From: Cytophagales bacterium WSM2-2
GTDB taxonomy: Bacteria; Bacteroidota; Bacteroidia; Cytophagales; Cyclobacteriaceae
Length of the DNA stretch: 64,000 nt
Assembly (NCBI GenBank): GCA_015472025.1
Contig: BNHL01000001.1
Coordinates: 5,444,001 to 5,508,000 of the forward strand
Reading direction: 5' to 3'
The position numbers and the translations under genes are program-made. Positions 33,568 to 41,944 of this stretch are shown one piece after another; position 1 is the first letter of the stretch, and each line of letters starts with the position of its first letter. The notes under the pieces were generated by a model. The model ran no database searches. It was given only the letters and a program-made list of their open reading frames with translations, and had not been told where the DNA came from.

Positions 33568-36228
33568 TTGAATAGCACCGAGAAAAATAGTACCGACAAT
33601 GAATGGATGCTGCGGCTTCTCGGGAGCTACTGCCCCCCACAGCTTCGCGAGGAGATTGAAGGCGATCTGCTTTATCGGTTTGAACGGGACGCGAAAAAAC
33701 TGGGCGAAAGAAGGGCGAGCCTAAAAATGTTTTGGAATGTAGTTCGCTTCTTCAGACCCGGTATCATTTTAAGAAATAAGTTTTCACCATTAATCAGAAA
33801 TTTTATGTTCCGCAATAACATCAAGATTGCGTTTCGCAATTTCGCCAGGCAAAAATCATACACCTTCCTGAACATTATCGGACTGTCGTTGGGGATGGCA
33901 GCTAGTTTGCTGATCATTCAATATGTGAAGTTCGAAAGGAGTTTTGACACATTCCATTCTAGAGCGAATGACATTTATCGCATTCAATACAATGGCTGGC
34001 AAAACGGCAAACTTAATTTTGAAAGTGCAGTTGCAGTGCCGGCAGTTGGTCCTGCACTAAAGAATAATTTTCCTGAAGTCGAAGAATACACGCGATTTCT
34101 ACCTGTCAGCGGGGTCATTCGCTATGAAAAACAAGGCCAGGAGCCAATCGCGTTCCGTGAAGAACGGGCGCAATTTGCCGACACGCTGATCTTCAAAGTT
34201 TTTGATTTTAAACTGGTTCATGGCGACTCCCGCACGTGTTTAAAAGGCGTCAACAAAGTCATTATCTCCGAAAGTCTGGCCACAAAATATTTTCAAAAAG
34301 AAGAACCTATTGGCAAGCGATTTACACTTGATGGCGACCAATCTATGGAGGTAACAGGCGTTTTCAAAGACGTTCCGGACAATTCGCATCTCAAATTTGA
34401 TTTTCTTGTTTCTTATGAAACGATCAATGCTCAAACCAAAGATCAATCTGCTACTTCCTGGGGATGGTATGATTTTTACTGCTTCGTACTGCTAAAACCC
34501 GGGACCGATGTGAAAGTTTTACAAGCTAAATGGGATCAGTTCGTTTTCAACACACGTAATGAAGAGTGGAAGAAATACAATCAAAAGCAGGAGTTCATTC
34601 TGCGTCCACTTACCGACATTCATTTGTATTCAAAATTACTCTATGAAACTTCTCCCGAAGAACTCCGCGATGGTGATTCGGTCTATGCTGTCAGTGTGAT
34701 CGCCATCTTCATTCTTATCATTGCCTGGGTGAACTATGTGAATCTCGCTACAGCCCGTTCGTTCAAAAGAGCAAATGAGGTTGGTGTTAGAAAAGTAGTT
34801 GGCGCCTTTCGAGGTCAATTGATAAGCCAGTTCATTACAGAATCATTTCTTCTCAACATCATCGCAGCTATCCTGGCGATCACGATTGTCCGTTTGTCAT
34901 GGTCTTCTTTTTCATCCCTCACAGGATGGCGCATTCCGTTGGAATACATGATGCAAAAAGAATTTTGGTTGCTCGTACTGTTTCTCTTCCTGCTGGGTGC
35001 GTTGCTCTCTGGATTTTACCCGGCCATTATACTTTCGTCTTTCAAACCGGTGTCCGTACTGAAGGGGCATGTCATACGCTCTTCCGGGGGAAATTACCTT
35101 CGTAAAGGGCTTGTTGTATTTCAATTTGTGGCTTCTGTATTCCTCATCAGCGGATCGCTGATTGTTTATCAGCAGCTTAGCTACATGAAGAATCAGAATC
35201 TTGGTGTTGATATCAATCAAACACTTGTCATGAAGGGACCTAGTATTGTAGTTGATTCATTGTATCGCAAAAATGTAGAGGCATTCAAAAACGAAATCCT
35301 GCGAATACCGGGGGTAAAAAGCATCACAGCATCTTCCAATATTCCAGGTGTGGAGAACTATTGGACGAACAACATTAAGCGATTGTCTGGCGGCCCTGAA
35401 GGAAGTAACGTGGTAACCAATATGGCGGTCGACTACGATTTCATTCCGCAATACAATATTAAAATGATCGCAGGAAAAAACTTCGATCGCTCTGCCCCGG
35501 CAGATAGAAGGCGAATCATGATCAATCAGTCACTGGCCAAGGAACTTGAATTCACTGACCCGAAACTTGCACCGGGTGAAAAAGTACTGAGTGGCAGAGA
35601 CACGCTGGAGATCGTGGGAGTGATTGAAGATTTTCATCAGATGTCGTTGAAGACACCAATCATCCCGCTCGTCTGCAGACTTGGAGTACCAGGATCGTAT
35701 TACTCCATCAAACTGGAGACGGCTAATTTCAAGGATGTCATCAGTTCATTGGAAAAACAATGGGGAGAATTCTTTCCAGGAAACCCGATCGACTATTTCT
35801 TTCTTGATGAGTTTTTTAATCGCCAGTACGAAAGAGACGATCGTTTTGGAGAAGTATTTACCCTGTTTACATTCCTTGCCATCTTTATTGCATCTCTCGG
35901 GCTTGTGGGCCTGGCCTCTTTCATGGCCATGCAACGCACACGGGAAATCGGGATCCGGAAAGTAATGGGCTCCAGTGTGTCAGGTATTATTGTTCTGCTT
36001 TCAAAAGGGTTTATGCAACCTGTGCTCATTGCCATACTTCTTGCCTGCCCGCTCGGCTGGTGGCTAATGGATCGTTGGCTGCAATCATTTCCCTATCACA
36101 CCACCGTCAATCCTTGGGTGTTTGTTATCTCGGGAGGATTAGTATTGGTTATCGCATTCGTTTCCGTTTCATCGCAAACGCTAAAAGCGGCAATGACAAA
36201 ACCGGCCGATACATTAAAATATGAATAG
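33568..36228 (+). CDS. FtsX/MacB-like permease with prefix domain (886 aa)
   Basis: The prefix domain is at residues 12-75 (MLRLLGSYCPPQLREEIEGDLLYRFERD, FFRPGIILRNKF). The core has FKRANEVGVRKVVGAF and RTREIGIRKVMGSS and ends KPADTLKYE. TTG 33568 is used as the start, and ATG 33607 is an in-frame alternative that would cut the prefix to its core. It is closely related to the prefix-less permease at 28131, so one of them probably arose by duplication of the other. The stop overlaps the next gene by 8 bases. Confidence 0.88.
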   Translation: MNSTEKNSTDNEWMLRLLGSYCPPQLREEIEGDLLYRFERDAKKLGERRASLKMFWNVVRFFRPGIILRNKFSPLIRNFMFRNNIKIAFRNFARQKSYTFLNIIGLSLGMAASLLIIQYVKFERSFDTFHSRANDIYRIQYNGWQNGKLNFESAVAVPAVGPALKNNFPEVEEYTRFLPVSGVIRYEKQGQEPIAFREERAQFADTLIFKVFDFKLVHGDSRTCLKGVNKVIISESLATKYFQKEEPIGKRFTLDGDQSMEVTGVFKDVPDNSHLKFDFLVSYETINAQTKDQSATSWGWYDFYCFVLLKPGTDVKVLQAKWDQFVFNTRNEEWKKYNQKQEFILRPLTDIHLYSKLLYETSPEELRDGDSVYAVSVIAIFILIIAWVNYVNLATARSFKRANEVGVRKVVGAFRGQLISQFITESFLLNIIAAILAITIVRLSWSSFSSLTGWRIPLEYMMQKEFWLLVLFLFLLGALLSGFYPAIILSSFKPVSVLKGHVIRSSGGNYLRKGLVVFQFVASVFLISGSLIVYQQLSYMKNQNLGVDINQTLVMKGPSIVVDSLYRKNVEAFKNEILRIPGVKSITASSNIPGVENYWTNNIKRLSGGPEGSNVVTNMAVDYDFIPQYNIKMIAGKNFDRSAPADRRRIMINQSLAKELEFTDPKLAPGEKVLSGRDTLEIVGVIEDFHQMSLKTPIIPLVCRLGVPGSYYSIKLETANFKDVISSLEKQWGEFFPGNPIDYFFLDEFFNRQYERDDRFGEVFTLFTFLAIFIASLGLVGLASFMAMQRTREIGIRKVMGSSVSGIIVLLSKGFMQPVLIAILLACPLGWWLMDRWLQSFPYHTTVNPWVFVISGGLVLVIAFVSVSSQTLKAAMTKPADTLKYE

Positions 36229-38842
36229 ACTTGTCCGCTGGTCATTTCATTTTCTTCGGTGGATTTGCCCTCGTCATCTCCTGGAAGAAATCGAGGGTGA
36301 TCTTATTCAAAGGTATGATCGCGATATTCTCCGCATTGGAGAAAAGAGGGCAAAGCGAAGAATGCTTTGGAATACCATTCGGTTCTGCCGGTCAGAGATT
36401 ATTCTTAGAAACAGATTTTCAGTCGAACTAAATCAAATGAATATGATTAAAAGTTATTTCACCGTGATGCTTCGCAATATCATCAAACAAAAGTTTTATG
36501 CCGCGATAAATATCTTGTGTTTGACCGTAGGTATCACATTTGCCTTGCTTATCGGAACGTTTGTGTGGGGCGAGCTACAGGTAAACAAAAGCCTGAAAGA
36601 TGTTGACCGGTTATACCTGATGGAAAATAATCTGAAGTCGAGTGTGAGTGATTTTGCTTGGTTTGTACCTGGTCACCTAAGCAGGCAAGCCATTGAAACC
36701 TATCCCTCCCTTTTCGAAGACTACTACCGGTTCTGGGATCGCAACATAACCGTATCCAAAGGTGATAAGCATTTTCGTATTCAAAGCATGATCGGTGATC
36801 CTTCATTCCTGACCATCTTCGGATTTCCCGTACTGCATGGTGATGCCAACACTTCATTGCGTGAACCTAATTCTATCGTGATCACACAAAAAACTGCCAT
36901 TCAATTCTTTAACAAGACCGATGTTGTTGGTGAAACACTTTCATTGTCCACGGAGAAAAACGGAGTCCGAGAGTACAAGATCACTGCGGTGGTCGACAAC
37001 CCACAAGGCAAAAATTCGGTTTCCGATTTTATGAATATGGATGCCCGCATATTCTTATCGTTAGAAAACATAGATGATTTTTTAGGACGAGTTGATCCCG
37101 ATCAATGGCAATCCGACATCATTTCATACATCAAACTGAAGAAGGGCGCTTCGGCTGACGAAGCCACTATTACTTTAAACCGGATATTCCAAAAGGATGC
37201 GCCCAAGAGCATTTCCGAAAACCGGGTCATCTCACTTAGCCCGTTAAAAGATTATTACCGTCTTACCAATCATGGCGCAGTTCAAAAGCTGGTTGTGTCT
37301 CTCAGCGTTGTAGTTCTTTTCATTGTATTACTGGCAATGACAAACTTCATCAACATCTCCATCGCCAGTTCTTTTTCAAGGTTCAAAGAAGTGGGTATCC
37401 GCAAAGTCATTGGCGGTGTAAGTAAACAGGTAGTAATTCAATTCATCCTTGAATCGGTGATGCTGGCATTTTTTTCCGGAGTAGTTTCGCTGCTGTTGTA
37501 TGAAAGTCTTCATTCCTATTTCTCGCAAGTATTGAACAGTCCGCTTCCTTCTGTTGTGCAATTCAGTTTGTGGTTCTGGCTCTCCATCCTGGCAGGTATA
37601 CTTTTAATTGGAATACTCGCAGGACTATATCCTGCCATCTATCAATCGCTTGCAAAACCGATCGAGTCGTTGAAGGGAAAATTCAAATCGGTAAAAGGCA
37701 GCATCCAATTTTCGCGGGTTTTGGTAGGTACGCAATTCCTGATCACCATTTTCATTTTTGTTGGCGCGGTGATTTTATCCAGCCAGGTATCCTACTTCCT
37801 GGGAAAAGATTTGGGTTATGATAAATCACATGTATTGATTGTGAGTTCTGTTCCACGTCTGTGGGACGAGGCAGGCTTCCAACGCGTGGAGTCTGCCAAG
37901 CAGGAGTTTTTAAAATCATCCAAAATCAATTCTGTGAGTTTGTCATGGGGAGCGCCTGCATGGAACTTGAGTCCGACTGAAGGAAGGATGTTCCATGCCG
38001 GTGGCTCCATTGACACTGGTGTCCGCACAACAGTCACTTGTTCCGATGAAGATTATCTGAAAGTATTCGACATTAAGTTACTTGAAGGAAGTTACCTGAA
38101 TGCAGAATCTCCTTCACGCCAGGCGAACACTATTGTCATTAACGAAACTGCTCAAAAGGCACTGGATATTACTATTGGTGACAAGATGCAAATCGAAGGA
38201 GGAAAGCCTGTAACCGTAATTGGTGTCATCAAAGATTTCAATTTCGAATCATTGCAGCAGAAAGTGAAGCCACTTGCCATGATGCACAATCGTGACTTTC
38301 AGGCCTATCGTTATTACTCTTTCCGGCTGACCTCGGGCAATTTAACCGAATCCGTAGCTGAGGTCGAACGACTTTGGAAAAAGGTTTTCCCAAATGATCC
38401 GTGCGACTTTTCATTTGCGGATGAGCGTCTCGAGAAACTATATGCTACTGAACTTCAAATGAGAAAGGCGGCTACGATTGCTACCGTCCTGATGATGGTC
38501 ATTGTGTTTACGGGTGTACTTGGACTCGTATCGCTGAGTGTTTCTAAACGGAATAAGGAAATCGGTATTCGCAAAGTACTGGGCGCTTCAGTCAGTAATA
38601 TACTTGCACTCCTTTCACGGGAATATGTTATGCTCGTGACAAGCTCTTTTGTTGTGGCTATGCCACTGATCTACTTTGTCTCCAACCGCTGGCTTGAGGG
38701 CTTTGCCTACCGTATCGAACTCAGCTGGTGGATGTTCGCCCTGCCTGTAGCCGTTCTGTTCGTTGTTATTGTGCTGATCGTCTGTGTGCAAAGCTTAAAA
38801 ACAGCCTTAGCAAATCCGGTCAAGTCTTTGCGGTACGAATAA
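36221..38842 (+). CDS. FtsX/MacB-like permease with prefix domain (873 aa)
   Basis: This is the last permease of the padR operon. The prefix is at residues 5-62 (SFHFLRWICPRHLLEEIEGDLIQRYDRD, then FCRSEIILRNRF where the others read FFRPGI). The core has FSRFKEVGIRKVIGG and RNKEIGIRKVLGAS and ends NPVKSLRYE. The loop around LMENNLKSSVSDFAWFVPGHL differs strongly from the siblings, so its periplasmic domain may bind something else. It starts 8 bases inside the previous gene. Confidence 0.9.
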   Translation: MNRLVRWSFHFLRWICPRHLLEEIEGDLIQRYDRDILRIGEKRAKRRMLWNTIRFCRSEIILRNRFSVELNQMNMIKSYFTVMLRNIIKQKFYAAINILCLTVGITFALLIGTFVWGELQVNKSLKDVDRLYLMENNLKSSVSDFAWFVPGHLSRQAIETYPSLFEDYYRFWDRNITVSKGDKHFRIQSMIGDPSFLTIFGFPVLHGDANTSLREPNSIVITQKTAIQFFNKTDVVGETLSLSTEKNGVREYKITAVVDNPQGKNSVSDFMNMDARIFLSLENIDDFLGRVDPDQWQSDIISYIKLKKGASADEATITLNRIFQKDAPKSISENRVISLSPLKDYYRLTNHGAVQKLVVSLSVVVLFIVLLAMTNFINISIASSFSRFKEVGIRKVIGGVSKQVVIQFILESVMLAFFSGVVSLLLYESLHSYFSQVLNSPLPSVVQFSLWFWLSILAGILLIGILAGLYPAIYQSLAKPIESLKGKFKSVKGSIQFSRVLVGTQFLITIFIFVGAVILSSQVSYFLGKDLGYDKSHVLIVSSVPRLWDEAGFQRVESAKQEFLKSSKINSVSLSWGAPAWNLSPTEGRMFHAGGSIDTGVRTTVTCSDEDYLKVFDIKLLEGSYLNAESPSRQANTIVINETAQKALDITIGDKMQIEGGKPVTVIGVIKDFNFESLQQKVKPLAMMHNRDFQAYRYYSFRLTSGNLTESVAEVERLWKKVFPNDPCDFSFADERLEKLYATELQMRKAATIATVLMMVIVFTGVLGLVSLSVSKRNKEIGIRKVLGASVSNILALLSREYVMLVTSSFVVAMPLIYFVSNRWLEGFAYRIELSWWMFALPVAVLFVVIVLIVCVQSLKTALANPVKSLRYE

Positions 38843-38984
38843 AAACCAAGCCTGGTCAATATCCCCGGTTTACATTTTTCATTTTGACATGGAAGAAATA
38901 TGTGCGATTTTGCGCACCCGCTCAAAACGTTGAACAAATGTTGGCTTTGGGCAGAATTATTAACCGTGAACCCAGGAAAAGAAA

Positions 38985-39482
38985 ATGTCAGCTGAAGCGG
39001 AATTTAGACTTATTGAAAAATCGTGGCTAGATGAACTTCTCGATCACGCCAAAATTAAAACTGAAAAAAAACTATTTCGCAAGAAAGGACCGGATCGCTA
39101 TAAAAGTTTCCTTAACTCTCATTCAAAGAAATTAAAAGACGGTACGCAAACCGGTTCAGATTTAACTCATGCCCTTGAGTTTCTCGCTAAGAAAAAAGGA
39201 GTCAATCTGTTAAGCGGAAAGTACGACAGCATTGCGCATACGATTGGTGAAGAGCGACAGGCTTCTACGTTTATTCTTACTTACGAACATCGCCAAAACT
39301 ATGTGGATAAACTAAACGTAGCCAACTTCACCAAAGAGGAGTTAGTTGCTTTCAACAAAACATTTTCCGAAGATGACGACCCGGAGTTGGCCAATGCCGA
39401 GATCGAATGCATCAGGACTTTAAAAGATAATCTCGAAGCCCTCCCCGATGATAACCATGTCATTGTCGTAAGTATTGGATAG
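38985..39482 (+). CDS. hypothetical protein (165 aa)
   Basis: I do not recognise this family. It is a soluble, charged protein with no signal peptide: a lysine-rich helical first half (LDELLDHAKIKTEKKLFRKKGPDRYKSFLNSHSKK) and an alpha/beta second half (SIAHTIGEERQASTFILTYEHRQ, acidic FSEDDDPELANAEIECIRTL, terminal NHVIVVSIG). The gene is 142 bases after the permease operon and ends at a strong terminator. It may be an independent gene or the tail of the operon. Confidence 0.65.
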   Translation: MSAEAEFRLIEKSWLDELLDHAKIKTEKKLFRKKGPDRYKSFLNSHSKKLKDGTQTGSDLTHALEFLAKKKGVNLLSGKYDSIAHTIGEERQASTFILTYEHRQNYVDKLNVANFTKEELVAFNKTFSEDDDPELANAEIECIRTLKDNLEALPDDNHVIVVSIG

Positions 39483-39488
39483 AAAAAA

Positions 39489-39520
39489 TCGCCTGACAAT
39501 TCTCATCATCAGGCGACTTT
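39489..39520. terminator. bidirectional intrinsic terminator
   Basis: TCGCCTGA (39489-39496) pairs with TCAGGCGA (39509-39516) across a 12-base loop. A-rich sequence (AAAAAA) lies on the left and TTTCGTTT on the right, so it can stop transcription from both the + strand gene ending at 39482 and the - strand TonB receptor gene ending at 39524. Confidence 0.8.
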
Positions 39521-39523
39521 CGT

Positions 39524-41872
39524 TTAGAACTCAATTCGATAGCTGATCACCGGCAAAAGCCCTAACTGATAGGCAGTCTTTATTACTCCTGTGTGAGGAT
39601 CAAAATAGCTTCCCCAAACATTTTGATGATTCGTAGCATTCATTAAATCCAGAGCAAGCGTTGTCGTAGTCCTGGCGCGGTTACGTTTCAGGCTCACGCG
39701 CAAATCGGCACGCAAGTAGTCAGGCATTTGCTGAGAGAACAATTGATTCTCATAATACTCTGTTTTCTGGGTTTGCATTGACTTCGCAACATCAATAGGC
39801 GAAGATCGGAATCCACCAGTCCAAATGGTGCGGATATTAAGTCCGAAGACACGGTTTTTGCGCCACATGAAATCTTTACCCGCGGTGAAACTCATTCCAT
39901 GTCCTGCATCAAAGCGCGTGCTACGCCAGATATTATCCAAAGCTTTGTATTCCGATTTAAACAATGAAGCCGACAGCAGGAAATACATGTTGTTGTGAGT
40001 GAATTGTTCTACTGTTAACTCCGTGCCATAGTTTCTGCCAATACCCTTGTTCACCAATGGATCAGTCATGTAGCCCTCAACTGAATTGAGTGTTGAGATC
40101 GGGCTCGTCACATCGTTCTTTACAGCAATGTTGTAGAGATGCTGATAGTACGTTTCCGCTTTCACACGTAAATATTTGCTGATTGACCTGTCATAACCCA
40201 CAACAAAATGGTGCGCTTTGTTAAGTCCGATGTTAGCGTTTGGTTTAGTGATGCTGCCATCGGTCTGTGTCACCTGCGCTTCGTAAATACCAACCGGCTG
40301 CATCTGGCTGTGCAAACCATAACCGAGGCTCACGGACTGCTGTTCGGTGAAATTGTATTTCACCGAAGCTCTTGGCTCAACAGATGATGTATTGTTGCTC
40401 AGCAATTGAAGGTAATGTACTCCGGCATTAAAAGTTAATTGTTCAGTAGCACGGTAATTCCATTGACTGAACAGCTGAATCGTTGCCACTGATCCTGACG
40501 TATTCAAATGATCCTCTACAATATTCGTTTCGTGGTTTAATCCTTTTTGCTGGAGTGTGAAATAGTAGCGGTTAAAATACGCTCCCGACCTCAGGCTATG
40601 CTGAGCATTGAATTTGTGATTTAAAACTGAGCTGATCGTCATTTTAGTATTCACGAATTTTTGCATGTAATCGAACCGGGGTATGTAAGTATTGTCAAGC
40701 TTTTTCTCATCATCACCGTTGTCATTGCCAGAAACCATGAAAGAAGATTGCAAGTACGTTTTGGGAGTAAGCGTGATCGAATGCTTCAGTCCCGCAGCCC
40801 CCGTATTCGAATGATAAAGCGTGTTAAACCGGTCGAATTCGTTTTTCCATTGTAAAGAATCCTTTTTTGCACTCACCCGCTGATCGCTCAGTCCTCCAAA
40901 GCCGAACAGCGAAAAATTACCCAGCTTCTTTGACGGAAAATAAAAGTTGTATGACAAGTCCTGGTAGTTGGTAATTCCATCGCCCACACTTACACCCAGG
41001 TTATTCAGGATAGACAAAGTTGAGTAGCGATAGTTGACCAGGTAAGAGCCACGATAGTTTTTGGAGAAGGGGCCCTCTACCGCTACATCAGTTCCAAGCA
41101 AGCTCGCCTGGACCGTATACTCTCTCTTCTCATTATTTCCTTTACGAAGATTTACATCAAATACTCCCGCTAGTGCATTTCCATATTCCGCCGGGAAAGC
41201 TCCCGTAATAAAATCTGAATTGGTAAGCATTTGCGAACTGAGGATAGAAATACCTCCACCTGAGGTACCCACATTGGCGAAATGGTTAGGATTCGGGATA
41301 TCTACCCCTTCCATTCTCCAAAGCAATCCGTAAGGCGAATTACCACGAATAGAAATCGCGTTGTTCATGTCTCCTGCGCCAATTACTCCAGCGAAGGAAG
41401 TAACCATACGCAATGGATCGTTAACAGCAGCTGCAAACTTGCGCGTTTCTTCTACTGAAAACGTTCTTGCACTTACGGTTGCCATATCATTAAGAGGTTT
41501 ATTCTTTTCAAAATCGGGCCTCACCACAACCTCCTGCATCATTATGATATCCTCATCCATCGGAACTGCGAGGACCGTTTCTTTTCCGGAATTAACGACT
41601 ACGTTGGGAAGGACAGCGTCTTTGTAGCCGATAAAAGAAATTTTGATCGTTTGATTTCCCACAGGAACGCTGCTAAGTTTAAAATTGCCGTCCGCGTCAG
41701 TCGTTACACCGATCATCGGGTCGGAATTTTGCACGATTACCGTAGCTCCGGGAAGAGGCGTTTTAGAGATTTTGTCCGTGACAGTACCTCGCACAGTTTG
41801 CGTGAGTGTTTGAGCATTTGCTCCCAGCGCACCAATCAGAAGAAGAGCAAGAGTTTTAAAAGATAATTTCAT
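39524..41872 (-). CDS. TonB-dependent outer-membrane receptor with carboxypeptidase-like N-terminal domain
   Basis: A 782-residue receptor. The start is ATG 41872, giving the signal peptide MKLSFKTLALLLIGALGANAQ; longer in-frame starts add a tail without signal character. A carboxypeptidase-like beta-sandwich follows (VRGTVTDKISKTPLPGATVIVQ), then the plug (about 110-230; SIRGNSPYGLLWRMEGVDIPNPNHFA) and the barrel, ending in YRIEF with a terminal phenylalanine. It lies 72 bases downstream of the STN-domain gene of an ECF sigma/FecR locus and has its own copy of that locus's promoter motif. The substrate is unknown. Confidence 0.92.
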   Translation of the reverse strand: MKLSFKTLALLLIGALGANAQTLTQTVRGTVTDKISKTPLPGATVIVQNSDPMIGVTTDADGNFKLSSVPVGNQTIKISFIGYKDAVLPNVVVNSGKETVLAVPMDEDIIMMQEVVVRPDFEKNKPLNDMATVSARTFSVEETRKFAAAVNDPLRMVTSFAGVIGAGDMNNAISIRGNSPYGLLWRMEGVDIPNPNHFANVGTSGGGISILSSQMLTNSDFITGAFPAEYGNALAGVFDVNLRKGNNEKREYTVQASLLGTDVAVEGPFSKNYRGSYLVNYRYSTLSILNNLGVSVGDGITNYQDLSYNFYFPSKKLGNFSLFGFGGLSDQRVSAKKDSLQWKNEFDRFNTLYHSNTGAAGLKHSITLTPKTYLQSSFMVSGNDNGDDEKKLDNTYIPRFDYMQKFVNTKMTISSVLNHKFNAQHSLRSGAYFNRYYFTLQQKGLNHETNIVEDHLNTSGSVATIQLFSQWNYRATEQLTFNAGVHYLQLLSNNTSSVEPRASVKYNFTEQQSVSLGYGLHSQMQPVGIYEAQVTQTDGSITKPNANIGLNKAHHFVVGYDRSISKYLRVKAETYYQHLYNIAVKNDVTSPISTLNSVEGYMTDPLVNKGIGRNYGTELTVEQFTHNNMYFLLSASLFKSEYKALDNIWRSTRFDAGHGMSFTAGKDFMWRKNRVFGLNIRTIWTGGFRSSPIDVAKSMQTQKTEYYENQLFSQQMPDYLRADLRVSLKRNRARTTTTLALDLMNATNHQNVWGSYFDPHTGVIKTAYQLGLLPVISYRIEF

Positions 41873-41889
41873 TTGGGTTGTATGTTTTA

Positions 41890-41925
41890 CTGAATACATG
41901 ACAACCGCTTTAAACTTATCCCCTA
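41890..41925 (-). promoter_or_regulatory. TonB receptor promoter sharing the sigma-gene motif
   Basis: On the minus strand TAGGGG (41920-41925), 12 bases, CGGTTGTCAT (41898-41907), 4 bases, TCAG (41890-41893). The same strings with the same spacings precede the ECF sigma gene at 45424-45459. An A-run followed by TCTTT sits 8-9 bases further upstream in both. It ends 17 bases before the receptor ATG. It is a candidate promoter or control element for the sigma factor encoded at 44798-45382. Confidence 0.7.
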
Positions 41926-41944
41926 TGCTGCACAAAGATTTTTT

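Noticed and set aside
1-38842. MacB-type macrolide exporters.
   Set aside because: The permeases lack an ATPase partner and have no MacA-like adaptor gene beside them, so no drug-export role can be claimed.
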